Positions 39,710 through 50,013 of a stretch of DNA of 64,000 nt are shown here, in pieces. Origin of the DNA: Gilliamella apicola (GTDB lineage: Bacteria > Pseudomonadota > Gammaproteobacteria > Enterobacterales > Orbaceae); NCBI RefSeq assembly GCF_000599985.1, contig NZ_CP007445.1, positions 3,038,001 to 3,102,000 of the forward strand, read 5' to 3'. The notes beneath the pieces were generated by a model. That model saw only the letters and a list, made by a program, of their open reading frames with translations, did not search any database and was not told the DNA's origin. Position 1 is the first letter of the stretch. Each line of letters opens with the position of its first letter. Position numbers and translations under genes: made by a program.

Positions 39710-40156
39710 TTGACTACCGAACTTAATACCCTTGATATTGAAGAAATTATCAGTTTATTACCTCATCGTTATCCATTTTTAATGGTTGACCGTGTAATCA
39801 ATTATGAAAAAGGTAAAACATTAAAAGCGATAAAAAATGTTACTGTGAATGAACCATTTTTTCAGGGTCACTTTCCAAGTAAACCTATTTTACCAGGCGT
39901 ATTAATTTTAGAAGCTATGGCTCAAGCAACTGGAATTTTGGCATTTAAAAGTATTGAAGAGTTATCGCCTGGACAGCTTTATTACTTTGCTTCCATTGAT
40001 AAAGCGCGCTTTAAACGCCCAGTTGTGCCAGGCGATCAACTCGTATTAGACGTTGAATATATTAAAGAACGTCGCGGCATTGCATTATTCCATGGTGTTG
40101 CCACTGTTGATGGTAATTTAGTTTGCGAAGCCGAAATGATGTGTGCTCGTAAATAA
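39710..40156 (+). CDS. fabZ: 3-hydroxyacyl-ACP dehydratase FabZ
   Basis: Hot-dog-fold dehydratase of fatty-acid synthesis, 148 residues. [14 protein letters not shown], catalytic His54 in [13 protein letters not shown] and Glu68 in [11 protein letters not shown]. It starts with TTG, as in E. coli, with AAAGG at 39696-39700. First gene of fabZ-lpxA-lpxB-rnhB. lpxD, usually just upstream, is replaced by fkpA on the other strand. Confidence 0.97.
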   Translation: MTTELNTLDIEEIISLLPHRYPFLMVDRVINYEKGKTLKAIKNVTVNEPFFQGHFPSKPILPGVLILEAMAQATGILAFKSIEELSPGQLYYFASIDKARFKRPVVPGDQLVLDVEYIKERRGIALFHGVATVDGNLVCEAEMMCARK

Positions 40157-40198
40157 TATTGATTTTAAATATCCCAGAAACAGTATTAAGGAAATGCT

Positions 40199-40978
40199 AT
40201 GGCAACGGAAATACATCCAAGTTCAGTAATAGAAAAAGGGGCTATGATTGGCGATAATGTCAAAATTGGACCTTTTTGCTTTATTGGTGAAAATGTTGAA
40301 ATTGGTGATGGGACTTTTTTAAAATCACATGTAGTCATCAATGGTCACACCAAAATTGGTAAAGATAATCAAATTTATCAATTTACTTCAATTGGTGAAG
40401 TTAACCAAGATTTAAAATATCGTGGTGAACCAACGCGCACTGAAATCGGTGATCGTAACATGATTCGCGAAAGTGTAACCATTCACCGTGGCACCGTGCA
40501 GGGTGGTGAATTAACGCGTATTGGCAGTGATAATTTATTCATGATTAATGCGCATGTTGCTCATGATTGTGTCATTGGTGATCACTGCATTTTAGCTAAT
40601 AATGCAACTTTAGGCGGGCATGTCCAATTAGACGATTATGTAATTATCGGTGGCATGACAGCAGTACATCAATTTTGTGTTATTGGTTCACATGTTATGG
40701 TGGGTGGGTGCTCTGGAGTTGCCCAAGATGTACCACCTTATGTTATTGCCCAAGGTAATCATGCAACGCCTCACGGTGTAAATTATGAAGGTTTAAAACG
40801 CCGTGGATTTAGCAAAGAGGCTTTGCAAGCGATTCGCAATAGTTATAAAGTCCTTTATCGAAACGGCTTAACATTAGACGATGCCAAAGTAGAGATTGAA
40901 ACCATAGCTAAACAGTATCCTGAAGTCCAATTATTTATTGATTTCTTTTCACGTTCAACGCGTGGCATCATCCGTTAA
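40199..40978 (+). CDS. lpxA: UDP-N-acetylglucosamine acyltransferase LpxA
   Basis: First enzyme of lipid A synthesis, 259 residues. Left-handed beta-helix hexapeptide repeats ([20 protein letters not shown]), catalytic His in [14 protein letters not shown], and C-terminal helical domain ([18 protein letters not shown]). Its stop overlaps the lpxB start by one base (TAATG). Confidence 0.97.
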   Translation: MATEIHPSSVIEKGAMIGDNVKIGPFCFIGENVEIGDGTFLKSHVVINGHTKIGKDNQIYQFTSIGEVNQDLKYRGEPTRTEIGDRNMIRESVTIHRGTVQGGELTRIGSDNLFMINAHVAHDCVIGDHCILANNATLGGHVQLDDYVIIGGMTAVHQFCVIGSHVMVGGCSGVAQDVPPYVIAQGNHATPHGVNYEGLKRRGFSKEALQAIRNSYKVLYRNGLTLDDAKVEIETIAKQYPEVQLFIDFFSRSTRGIIR

Positions 40979-42120
40979 TGATAAATAAACCATTAATCAT
41001 TGCGTTAGTCGCAGGGGAAACCTCGGGCGACATTCTTGGTGCAGGTTTAATTCGCGCACTCAAAAATCATCATCCCAATATTGAGTTTATTGGAATTGCT
41101 GGACCACAAATGCAGGCTGAAGGCTGTACAGCTTGGTACGAAATGGATGAGCTATCGGTCATGGGTATTGTTGAAGTGTTAGGTCGATTACGTCGTATTT
41201 TAGCTATTCGTCGTGATATAACTAAACGCCTTATTGAGTTAAAACCTGATATTTTTATTGGTATTGACGCCCCTGATTTTAATCTTTCGTTAGAAGGTAA
41301 ACTTAAACAAGCAGGCATTAAAACCATTCACTATGTGAGTCCTTCGGTTTGGGCGTGGAAGCAAAAACGAGTATTTAAAATTAAACGCAATACCAATCTT
41401 ATCTTGGCCTTTCTACCTTTTGAAAAAGCGTTTTATGATAAGTTTGATGTTCCATGCCGTTTTATTGGTCATAAAATGGCAGATGATATCCCACTAAATC
41501 CAGATCAAAAAGCAATGCGTCAGCAATTAGGTATCCCTCTTGATTGTCTTTGTTTGGCTTTATTGCCAGGTAGCCGTCACGCAGAAGTCTCTTTTCTGTC
41601 AGAACCATTTCTAAAAGCAGCACAATTATTACGCAACCGTTATCCTGATTTGCATATTGTGGTACCGTTAGTTAATGCCAAAAGACGTAAAGAATTTGAA
41701 CAGATCAAAGCCCAAATCGCCCCTAATCTTGAAGTACAGCTATTAGATGGTCAAGCGCGCGAAGCAATGATTTCAAGTAATGCCGCTATTTTGGCATCTG
41801 GCACAGCAGCATTGGAATGTATGTTAGCCAAATGCCCAATGGTGGTGGGATATAAAATGAAAGCATTCACTTTTTGGTTAGCTAAAAAAATAATCAAAAC
41901 GCCTTATGTTTCTTTACCCAATATTTTAGCGGGAAAAGAACTTGTACCCGAACTATTACAACAAGATTGCACACCAGAAAATATCGCCAATCATATTATC
42001 CCTTTTTTAGAAGGAGATAATACCGAAGTTAAAAATACTTTTCTCACATTACATCAACAAATTCGTTGTAATGCTGATGAACAAGCTGCACAAGCAGTAT
42101 TAGATGTTTTAAAGGATTAG
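40978..42120 (+). CDS. lpxB: lipid-A-disaccharide synthase LpxB
   Basis: GT19 glycosyltransferase of 380 residues joining UDP-2,3-diacyl-GlcN and lipid [54 protein letters not shown] and [11 protein letters not shown] are all canonical. Coupled to lpxA. Confidence 0.97.
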   Translation: MINKPLIIALVAGETSGDILGAGLIRALKNHHPNIEFIGIAGPQMQAEGCTAWYEMDELSVMGIVEVLGRLRRILAIRRDITKRLIELKPDIFIGIDAPDFNLSLEGKLKQAGIKTIHYVSPSVWAWKQKRVFKIKRNTNLILAFLPFEKAFYDKFDVPCRFIGHKMADDIPLNPDQKAMRQQLGIPLDCLCLALLPGSRHAEVSFLSEPFLKAAQLLRNRYPDLHIVVPLVNAKRRKEFEQIKAQIAPNLEVQLLDGQAREAMISSNAAILASGTAALECMLAKCPMVVGYKMKAFTFWLAKKIIKTPYVSLPNILAGKELVPELLQQDCTPENIANHIIPFLEGDNTEVKNTFLTLHQQIRCNADEQAAQAVLDVLKD

Positions 42121-42155
42121 TGTTTTAAAAATACGCTGTTAGAGGATTTATATAG

Positions 42156-42746
42156 TTGTTAGAATTTACTTACCCTGATGCCACATTAATAGCTGGTGTT
42201 GATGAAGTTGGAAGAGGACCGCTATGTGGTGATGTCGTTACTGCAGCAGTTATTTTAGATCCAACTAAACCTATCGTTGGTTTAACCGACTCAAAAAAAC
42301 TTACTGAAAAAAAACGTGAACAGTTATTTGAAGTGATTAAAGATAATGCATTAGCTTGGTGTGTTGCCAGAGCATCGGTGGATGAAATCGATGAGTTGAA
42401 TATTTTACATGCCACTATGCTGGCTATGCAACGAGCGGTATCTGGTTTAAAAATCAAACCGAATTATGTCTTAGTCGATGGCAACCGTTGCCCCAATTTT
42501 GGCATTCAAACCCAATCAATTGTTAAAGGTGATCTATTAGTGGCAGAAATCAGTGCCGCATCGATTTTAGCTAAAGTCACACGCGATCGTGAAATGGTTG
42601 AATTAGATAAACTATATCCCCAATATGGTCTTGCTAAACATAAAGGTTATCCAACCAAAGATCATTTAATGGCAATTGAAAAACATGGCATTAACCATTT
42701 ATACCGTAAAAGCTTTGCACCAATAAAAAAATTACTGCTATGCTAA
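42156..42746 (+). CDS. rnhB: ribonuclease HII
   Basis: 196-residue RNase HII removing misincorporated ribonucleotides. Metal ligands in [32 protein letters not shown] and [18 protein letters not shown]. It starts with TTG at 42156 with AGAGGA about 9 nt upstream. Ends 6 nt before the convergent yiiX-like gene. Confidence 0.95.
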   Translation: MLEFTYPDATLIAGVDEVGRGPLCGDVVTAAVILDPTKPIVGLTDSKKLTEKKREQLFEVIKDNALAWCVARASVDEIDELNILHATMLAMQRAVSGLKIKPNYVLVDGNRCPNFGIQTQSIVKGDLLVAEISAASILAKVTRDREMVELDKLYPQYGLAKHKGYPTKDHLMAIEKHGINHLYRKSFAPIKKLLLC

Positions 42747-42752
42747 AGTAAA

Positions 42753-43352
42753 TTACCAGCGCTTATCAACAGTGATTAATAGTGGTGAATTAAACATCGC
42801 AACAGGTGAAATTACCGTTTCTTGATAAGGTATCTTATTACCATAGCGCTCTTTTAATTTTTGTTTAACCGCTGGTGATGACAGATTAAAATCTTTAATC
42901 GTTTGTAGTTGACCAATTTTTAAGTTAAGCGCTTTGTTATAAATTTTCCAAACTAATTCTGAACAATAAATATAGTTATCATCCCACCCAAACCAAATAT
43001 CGTAAGGTTTGTTTTCAAATATTTTAGCGACCTGTTTTAAATTGGTAATTTCTTTTTGTGATAAGGTATGATCTTTTAAACGCTTTATCACATATTTTTT
43101 ATTTTTTCCGCGATTTATCCACTTATCTAACGGCGTATAAACCACCTTACTTATGGCTTCAAAAACATAAGGTTTGCCATCTTTAGTAAAAATGATACCC
43201 ATATGACTATAAGGGGACTTAGTTGCCTGCTCAACGGCTTTACTTTGGTTGGATTGAGAAGATTGGAAAATAATATCGCCATCTAGTGGTTGATAATTTG
43301 CTAAAGCAGTGCAGCTAGCAAAAAGTAAACCAAAAATGAAAATAAAACGCAT
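42753..43352 (-). CDS. yiiX: YiiX-like permuted papain-fold (NlpC/P60-related) hydrolase
   Basis: Exported protein of 199 residues with signal peptide (about 1-18, LFASCTALA). GDIIFQSSQSNQSKAVEQAT, catalytic His50 in SPYSHMG and Cys130 in YIYCSELVWKIY follow E. coli YiiX closely, as does SPVAMFNSPLL near the end. Family members act on amide bonds in cell wall or lipids. Exact substrate unknown. Confidence 0.85.
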   Translation of the reverse strand: MRFIFIFGLLFASCTALANYQPLDGDIIFQSSQSNQSKAVEQATKSPYSHMGIIFTKDGKPYVFEAISKVVYTPLDKWINRGKNKKYVIKRLKDHTLSQKEITNLKQVAKIFENKPYDIWFGWDDNYIYCSELVWKIYNKALNLKIGQLQTIKDFNLSSPAVKQKLKERYGNKIPYQETVISPVAMFNSPLLITVDKRW

Positions 43353-43452
43353 TAACTATTACCTATAAAATTTATATCAATTTAGATAATAGTATAATCT
43401 AAAACAGCCACTTAAAAAATTTTTTAAGTAGCTGTTAGTCTTTTTTTAATAA

Positions 43453-44742
43453 TTAATCACGATTACTAAAAATAGAAGTTGATTTGGTTTTATACATAAA
43501 TTTACTGGCGCGAGCAAAACGAATCGTTTTAAAAATACCAAGTAAATTTGCTTGATGCATACGATAAAGTAATTTATGAATCATTAAAGCAAGACATCCT
43601 TTAACACCCATTTCACTATTACCAATTAATTTAACTACACCTTCAGCCGTATTATGTAGTGAAATTACTGTACCTTTATCATTATATTTAAATGTATTTA
43701 AAGGTTCATTATTTAATAATTTAATAATATTTTCGTAACAAATTTTTGCCATTTGATGAGCAGCTTGACCAGTAGGTGGTGAAGCATGACCATTATCTTG
43801 CATTGCATAAGCACAATCGCCAATAACAAAAATACTATCATCACGAGAAGTTTGCAATGTTGGTTTGACAACTAATTGATTAGAACGACTAGACTCTAAA
43901 CCAGCAATTTCTTTTAAATAATCAGGCGCTTTAACACCCGCAGTCCAAATCATAATATCTGCTTTGATGGTATCACCTTCTTTTGGATAAAACCCATCAC
44001 TTTCAGCTTTCGTAATCATGGTTTTTGTTAATACATGAATACCTTGTTTTTCGAGGGTTTTAGTAATACTTATCGCCGTTTTTTCTGGCAAAGCAGGTAA
44101 AATACGATCGGTTGCTTCAATAACAGACACATCTAGAAGATCCGAACACATTTTATTACGACCACAGGCACCAAATTTTTCTATCATGTTTGGTAATTCA
44201 GAAGCTAATTCAACACCGGTTGCTCCACCACCAACGATTGCAATTCGGATTTTATCTTCATCAGTGCTTTGATGATCATCAATGATTGAACAAAAACTGG
44301 TGAACTTATTGATTAATGTTTCCCGTAAGCGAATAGCTGCATTTTGATCATCCAAGAAAATACAATGTTCTTTGACACCAGGTGTACCAAAATCGTTAGA
44401 AGTACTACCAATAGCGATAACTAGAATATCGTAATCAATATAAATAGTTTCATCATTATGGTTGATAACCGTAATTGTCTTGCAATCTCGATCAAGATCG
44501 GTAAATGTACCTTGGGTAAATTCAAAATTATGCTGTTGTCCTTGAGATGCATAATAAATATTATCAACTTGCTCATCAAGTACACCCGTTGCTACTTCAT
44601 GTAATAATGGTTTCCATAGATGATAACTATTTTTATCAACTAAGGTAATTTGAGCTTTGTCTGTTTTGCCTAATTTATCACCTAGATCAGTAGCGAGTTC
44701 TAAGCCGCCAGCACCACCACCTATAATTATTATTTTTTGCAT
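43453..44742 (-). CDS. ndh: type II NADH:quinone oxidoreductase
   Basis: Peripheral inner-membrane flavoprotein of 429 residues moving electrons from NADH to quinone without proton pumping. FAD motif IIIGGGAGGLELATDLG, NADH motif IAIVGGGATGVELASEL, second FAD motif FVIGDCAYA and quinone-site PPTGQAAHQMAK. With menA in the window it suits microaerobic respiration on menaquinone. Confidence 0.94.
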   Translation of the reverse strand: MQKIIIIGGGAGGLELATDLGDKLGKTDKAQITLVDKNSYHLWKPLLHEVATGVLDEQVDNIYYASQGQQHNFEFTQGTFTDLDRDCKTITVINHNDETIYIDYDILVIAIGSTSNDFGTPGVKEHCIFLDDQNAAIRLRETLINKFTSFCSIIDDHQSTDEDKIRIAIVGGGATGVELASELPNMIEKFGACGRNKMCSDLLDVSVIEATDRILPALPEKTAISITKTLEKQGIHVLTKTMITKAESDGFYPKEGDTIKADIMIWTAGVKAPDYLKEIAGLESSRSNQLVVKPTLQTSRDDSIFVIGDCAYAMQDNGHASPPTGQAAHQMAKICYENIIKLLNNEPLNTFKYNDKGTVISLHNTAEGVVKLIGNSEMGVKGCLALMIHKLLYRMHQANLLGIFKTIRFARASKFMYKTKSTSIFSNRD

Positions 44743-45078
44743 AATTAGAACCTTATTAATTTAATTAAAAATATCTTACTAAATAAGTAGGTTTTTATCT
44801 ATTTCTTTTAACTGATAACATTCATAAATGAAATCTATTAAAATGGCGGTTTAGAATTATTGAAATTTATCTAAGGGTGAAATAGAATGTGAACAATCAA
44901 GTTATAAATTATTCCAATTAATCTTTATTTTGGTTTAAAAATATAGCTTTGATTGTTTAAACAAAACTCTATATCGTATGATATAGTATATCATTAATGA
45001 CGTATGTTAATTCTTGATTACATACAATTATCCTAGTTCTTTAGGCCTTATCTTACAATTGTCACTCAAAACAAATTT
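44743..45078. promoter_or_regulatory. divergent region between ndh and exporter genes, with palindrome
   Basis: No gene. ATGATATAGTATATCAT at 44978-44994 is a 17-bp perfect palindrome about 85 nt before the HlyD-family gene, a candidate operator (TetR-type control is usual for such exporters). TTGATTGTTTAAACAA at about 44950 weakly resembles an FNR site. Confidence 0.35.
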
Positions 45079-46050
45079 ATGAATAAAAAAATTTTTATTG
45101 TTATAGCATTGATTGTTATATTAATTTCGATGACGATCTTAATTCGTGCTCATAATAGCGAACTTATTTTGCAAGGCGAAGTTGATGCACCTAATGTTAG
45201 CATTTCCTCTAAAGCAAAGGGGCGAGTGCAAGTTATTCATGTCAATCGCGGAGACGATGTCAAACAAAACGATGTCTTAATTACGCTTGATAGTCCTGAG
45301 CTTTTAGCACAAGTTAGGGCAGCTGAAGCAGCTCGTGATCAAGCACAAGCCCAAGTATCACTTTCTGAACATGGTACACGTGAAGAAAGTATTCGCTATT
45401 ATGAAGCATTACTTGAACAAGCTAAAGTAGCTTATAACAATGCCTCAAAAGAGTATAATCGTAATAAAGCAATTTCAGCTAAAGGCTTTGTATCACAATC
45501 AATATTAGATAATGCACTGAAAACTCGTGATGCTGCTTATCAACAAGTTTTATCAGCACAGGCTAATTTAGATCAAGCTCGAAATGGTGATCGTGTTGAA
45601 CAACGACAAATTTATGATGCCAAATTAAAAGAAGCTGAAGAACAACTTAAGCAATTACAGATTCAATTTGATGACTTGCAAGTTAAAGCTCCAATAGATG
45701 GAGAAATAGGATCGATTCCTGCTGAAGTGGGCGAATTATTCAATGCCAATAGTCCACTATTAACCGTTATTCGATTACCACAAGCTTATTTTGTGTTTAA
45801 TATTCGTGAAAATATTATGCCTCATATACATAAAGGTGATCATATTAAGCTAGAAGTTCCCGCACTTGGTAACAAAGAAGTTGAAGCCGAAGTTCGTTTT
45901 ATTTCACCAATGGGTGATTATGCAACCAAACGAGCCACTCGTGCGACCGGTGATTTTGATTTAAAAACGTTTGAAATTAGACTTTATCCAACTAAACCTG
46001 TAGAAGGCTTACGCGCAGGTATGAGTGCATTATGGAAAATAGACAACTAG
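45079..46050 (+). CDS. HlyD-family membrane fusion/adaptor protein
   Basis: 323 residues. Single N-terminal transmembrane anchor (about 4-22), lipoyl half (VSISSKAKGRVQVIHVNRGD), long coiled coil (about 80-195, rich in Ala/Gln/Glu), second lipoyl half (VKAPIDGEIGSIPAEVGE) and barrel. Like YbhG/YhiI adaptors. Its last 19 nt overlap the first ABC-2 permease gene, so the three proteins probably form one exporter. Confidence 0.88.
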   Translation: MNKKIFIVIALIVILISMTILIRAHNSELILQGEVDAPNVSISSKAKGRVQVIHVNRGDDVKQNDVLITLDSPELLAQVRAAEAARDQAQAQVSLSEHGTREESIRYYEALLEQAKVAYNNASKEYNRNKAISAKGFVSQSILDNALKTRDAAYQQVLSAQANLDQARNGDRVEQRQIYDAKLKEAEEQLKQLQIQFDDLQVKAPIDGEIGSIPAEVGELFNANSPLLTVIRLPQAYFVFNIRENIMPHIHKGDHIKLEVPALGNKEVEAEVRFISPMGDYATKRATRATGDFDLKTFEIRLYPTKPVEGLRAGMSALWKIDN

Positions 46051-47171
46051 TTTTAGACTTCTGGCATCGCTTTAAAGACGCTTTTAACGATGAAATACCA
46101 GTTATATTTAAGCGATTTACTTTCCATTGGTTAATGTGGATTTTACCACTAATCATCTTTGTTTTAATTAGTAGTATTTTTCACAAAGGTGTACTGTTTG
46201 ATCTACCTGTAGGCTATGTTGATCAAGATAAAAGTACTTTATCTCGTGAAATAGTACGGGATCTTAACGCTGGCGCCCATGCAAATTTGATCAATTATGA
46301 TAACCAGCTAAAAATGGCTGAGCATGATTTAGAAAAAGCCAAAATTTATGCCATTCTTTATATACCACCTAATTTTGAAGCAGATGTGTTAGCTGGTCGT
46401 CAACCAACACCAATGCTTTATTATAATGCTCTATATTATAGTGCGGGTTTATATTCAATAATGGATTATTCAGGGTTAATTGCATCATTAAACACCCAAT
46501 ATCGTACTACCATGGCAACAAGTATTGGTTTGCCTGTTCCCAAACTGGCTCAAGTTAATTTCAATTATGATGGGCTATTTAATGCGAGTGGTAACTCCAT
46601 GTACTTCCAGCAATTCTCTGCAGTAGTACATTTATTGCAATTATTTGTGGTTACGACAACTATTTATATTCTGTCGCAATTACCCAAACGGACTCGACCT
46701 AATTATCCGTTTGTATTAGGTAAATTAGCCCCTTATACCATTTGGTATACCATGTTATTAATGTTTGAAATAGCAATGCTGGTTTTATTTTCTGATGCTC
46801 GAGTTTCTGGTTCGCCATTTGCTATGATGATAGTGGTCTTCTTTTATGTAATTGCGGCACAAAGTATTGGTATTTTGCTTTATACATTTACTAAAACAAC
46901 ATTAGATGCATATACCTATATTGGGGTTTTAGTTGGTCTTGCATTAACCTATTCAGGCGTAGTTGTGCCAGAGTTATCTATGCCGTGGATAGCTAGATTT
47001 ATCTCATCACTTGAACCTTTAACTTATGCACTCAATAAATTGTTCGATCTATTTTTACGGCATTCTAGTTATCTATCCGTATTAAAAACCTGTAGTATTT
47101 TAATGATCTATCCAATAATTATTACAGTATTAGTTAGAAAACGTTTAGTCAAACGTTTACATTCACAGTAA
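46032..47171 (+). CDS. ABC-2 type export permease 1
   Basis: 379 residues: N-terminal helix (about 34-50), large periplasmic domain (about 55-215; PVGYVDQDKSTLSREIVRDL), then five helices in the C-terminal half. ABC-2 permease of the YhhJ/YbhS/YbhR type, for drugs or cell-envelope substrates. No nucleotide-binding protein is encoded beside it. Confidence 0.85.
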   Translation: MENRQLVLDFWHRFKDAFNDEIPVIFKRFTFHWLMWILPLIIFVLISSIFHKGVLFDLPVGYVDQDKSTLSREIVRDLNAGAHANLINYDNQLKMAEHDLEKAKIYAILYIPPNFEADVLAGRQPTPMLYYNALYYSAGLYSIMDYSGLIASLNTQYRTTMATSIGLPVPKLAQVNFNYDGLFNASGNSMYFQQFSAVVHLLQLFVVTTTIYILSQLPKRTRPNYPFVLGKLAPYTIWYTMLLMFEIAMLVLFSDARVSGSPFAMMIVVFFYVIAAQSIGILLYTFTKTTLDAYTYIGVLVGLALTYSGVVVPELSMPWIARFISSLEPLTYALNKLFDLFLRHSSYLSVLKTCSILMIYPIIITVLVRKRLVKRLHSQ

Positions 47172-47185
47172 GAGGCAATATTTGG

Positions 47186-48373
47186 ATGCTTAAGCTATTT
47201 TTTTCTTCAGCTGTAAAGATGTTTTTCTATATGCTAATGCGACCAATGTGGTTATTGCTGTTATTGTCTGTCTCGTTAATGAGTCTTGTTTATCTTAATG
47301 GTACTATCACTAATTTACCCGTTGCTATTGTCGATCAAGATCATACCGCGACAAGCCGCAGTTTGATTCGTTCTTTAAATACCAGTTCTAAAATCAATGT
47401 GCTTACTTATGAAAATTCATTACAAGCTTATGATGATATAAACAATCGCAAACTGTTTGCTGTGTTTACCATTCCAAGGGATTTTGAAAAACGCTTATTA
47501 AATGGTGAAGAGGTAACCATTCCTGCTTATGGTGATGCTTCTAGCCGTTTAGCTAATGGTTTGATACAAGTCGATATTAAGGGAATATATCAACAAATAT
47601 TGACCGAATATAATACGCGGGTAATGCGTAATGGTGGTTTTTCTGATCAACAAATTAATATCATTTTATCGCCAATAAAAGCTCAAACAATGCCGCTTTA
47701 TAATGCTGGTATCAGTTTTGCGGCGATAACCTTTCCTGGACTACTAGTCATGTTGTTGCAACACTCCTTTTTAATTGCCTCAACGCGAATTAATATTACC
47801 TTACATTCCTTGCCACAAGGTAAGCCACCAAGGATTGTTATATTTGGAAGTTTATTCGGCATTATTCCAATATGGTTATTTTTATCTATAGTTCTGTTTG
47901 GATTATTGCCATGGCTACTCGGCTATCGGCAATTATCTAGCATACCTGAAATTATTATCATGACATTTCCTCTATTATTGGGAATTTTGGGCTTAAGCAA
48001 ATTGCTTACAGAATGTTTACGCCGAACAGAGATGATCTATTTAACTTTAGCCTTTTTAACAACGCCTGTATTTTACCTATCAGGTACTATATGGCCACTT
48101 GATGCTATGCCTTTATGGGTACAAACGGTATCAAGAATGCTACCATCAACATGGGCAACGAATATGATTGCTGGCGTAAATCAGATGGGATTAGGTTTAA
48201 CAGATAATTTATTTAATATATTTATGATTCTTTTCCTTGGTGTAATATATGGTTCATTAGGCTTTTTCATTGCTGCACTACGAGAAGGAAAAGTCAGAGG
48301 ATATTTCAAAAAATTAAAGAAATTTTTACGTCTTAAAAATTCAAAAATTAATAATAAACCGTCAATTAGTTAG
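47186..48373 (+). CDS. ABC-2 type export permease 2
   Basis: 395 residues with the same plan as the preceding gene (VAIVDQDHTATSRSLIRSLN; C-terminal helices; FYLSGTIWPLDAMPLW loop). Probable heterodimer partner. Basic C-terminal tail. It lies 14 nt after permease 1. Confidence 0.85.
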   Translation: MLKLFFSSAVKMFFYMLMRPMWLLLLLSVSLMSLVYLNGTITNLPVAIVDQDHTATSRSLIRSLNTSSKINVLTYENSLQAYDDINNRKLFAVFTIPRDFEKRLLNGEEVTIPAYGDASSRLANGLIQVDIKGIYQQILTEYNTRVMRNGGFSDQQINIILSPIKAQTMPLYNAGISFAAITFPGLLVMLLQHSFLIASTRINITLHSLPQGKPPRIVIFGSLFGIIPIWLFLSIVLFGLLPWLLGYRQLSSIPEIIIMTFPLLLGILGLSKLLTECLRRTEMIYLTLAFLTTPVFYLSGTIWPLDAMPLWVQTVSRMLPSTWATNMIAGVNQMGLGLTDNLFNIFMILFLGVIYGSLGFFIAALREGKVRGYFKKLKKFLRLKNSKINNKPSIS

Positions 48374-48445
48374 TACTAAAACGTGAATATATTATTGATT
48401 ACTGATATGATGAATGCTTGATTTTTAAAATAAATAATATGTTGT

Positions 48446-49348
48446 ATGCCCAATAAATATTATCCATGGATTATTAGTTTACGCCCTAAAACATTAGTAT
48501 TATCACTTTGTGCTATTTTGATGGGTAATGCACTTGCGTATTGGAATTGGTCTTTTGATCCACTGATTATGCTCTTATCAATCATTACCGCATCATTACT
48601 ACAAATTTTATCAAATTTAGCCAATGATTATGGCGATGCAATTAAAGGCAGTGATAGACAAAACTTAAATGGGCATAAACGTGGTTTGCAGTTAGGTTTA
48701 ATTACGCTTAATCAATTAAAAAAAGCATTATGGATTAATACTTTTTTATGTATTTTATTTGGACTGACTTTAATTTATTTAGCTTGTAATAATATTTATG
48801 AAATTTTAAATTTTATACTATTAGGAATATTATCTATTATTGCAGCAATAACTTACACGGTAGGTAAAAAACCTTATGGTTATATAGGTCTTGGAGACCT
48901 ATCTGTGCTTATCTTTTTTGGGCTAATTAGTGTAGCAGGAAGCTATTACTTACAAACAAAAACATTACCAATGCCAATTATTTTGCCAGCTTTAGGCTGT
49001 GGATTATTGTCCGTTGCAGTGCTTAATATTAATAATCTTCGTGATATAGACAGTGATAAAATGAATCACAAACGAACACTGGTAGTTTTAATGGGCAAAG
49101 ATCGTGGGCGAGTTTATCACCTTCTATTATTGGTGAGCTCATTATGCTCATTTAGCATATTCTCCTATAGTTATCTAAATCCTCGTTGGGGTTGGCTATT
49201 TATGCTCAGTCTACCTTTGTTAATTGAACATATTTATGCCGTTTTTCATTTTAAAACAGCAAAAGATGCGTTCCCTTTACTATTACAAATGGTCAAACTT
49301 GCTTTATTGATTAATTTACTTTATTGTTTGGGGATAATTTTGAGCTAG
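48446..49348 (+). CDS. menA: 1,4-dihydroxy-2-naphthoate polyprenyltransferase
   Basis: UbiA-family membrane enzyme of 300 residues attaching the isoprenoid tail in menaquinone synthesis. First Asp-rich motif NLANDYGDAIKGSD, second NNLRDIDSDKMNHKRTL; about eight helices. Followed by rraA as in E. coli. Confidence 0.93.
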   Translation: MPNKYYPWIISLRPKTLVLSLCAILMGNALAYWNWSFDPLIMLLSIITASLLQILSNLANDYGDAIKGSDRQNLNGHKRGLQLGLITLNQLKKALWINTFLCILFGLTLIYLACNNIYEILNFILLGILSIIAAITYTVGKKPYGYIGLGDLSVLIFFGLISVAGSYYLQTKTLPMPIILPALGCGLLSVAVLNINNLRDIDSDKMNHKRTLVVLMGKDRGRVYHLLLLVSSLCSFSIFSYSYLNPRWGWLFMLSLPLLIEHIYAVFHFKTAKDAFPLLLQMVKLALLINLLYCLGIILS

Positions 49349-49435
49349 CTCACGATTATTTAAATTTAATATCGTGTTACTTGATGTTAGCGTGATACTA
49401 TATAGTATTAAAATACGACAGCAAAAGGAGACCTG

Positions 49436-49927
49436 ATGATGGAGTTTGATACTTCAATTCTTTGCGATTACTACCCAGAAGATGTTAACGTAGTGGAACC
49501 TATATTTAGTAATTTTGGTGGCGTGACATCATTTTCTGGACAAATTGTGACAGTTAAATGTTTCGAAGACAATGGGTTACTTTTTGAAACTCTGCAAACG
49601 GATGGCACAGGTAAAATTTTGGTAATTGATGGCGGTGGTTCAGTGCGTCGTGCGTTGATTGATGCAGAACTAATTGATATTGCAATACAAAATCAATGGG
49701 AAGGAATTATTGTTTATGGTGCTGTTCGCCAAGTTGACTACTTAGCTGAAGCTGAAATTGGGATTCAAGCACTTACCGCAATTCCTGTAGGAGCTGAAAA
49801 TCAAGGCGTTGGTGAAGTTGATATTCGCGTTAACTTTGGTGGCGTAACTTTCTTCTCGGGTGATTTTGTCTATGCCGATAATACAGGTATTATTCTGTCC
49901 GAAATAGCATTAGAAATAGAAGATTAA
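49436..49927 (+). CDS. rraA: ribonuclease E activity regulator RraA
   Basis: 163 residues, binds RNase E and inhibits it. [48 protein letters not shown] and [19 protein letters not shown] match the family along its length. AGGAG at 49426-49430 fits the second Met (49439, MEFDTS) better, as in E. coli. Preceded by the palindrome ATACTATATAGTAT. Confidence 0.95.
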   Translation: MMEFDTSILCDYYPEDVNVVEPIFSNFGGVTSFSGQIVTVKCFEDNGLLFETLQTDGTGKILVIDGGGSVRRALIDAELIDIAIQNQWEGIIVYGAVRQVDYLAEAEIGIQALTAIPVGAENQGVGEVDIRVNFGGVTFFSGDFVYADNTGIILSEIALEIED

Positions 49928-49940
49928 CATATCATTCTTG

Positions 49941-49966
49941 CCGCCGATATATATCGGCGGTTTTTT
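49941..49966 (+). terminator. terminator after rraA
   Basis: Perfect arms CCGCCGATAT/ATATCGGCGG (49941-49960), then T6. Confidence 0.93.
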
Positions 49967-50013
49967 ACTGAAACATAGCCATTACCTCAAACTTTTTGAC
50001 AACAAATTACCTA

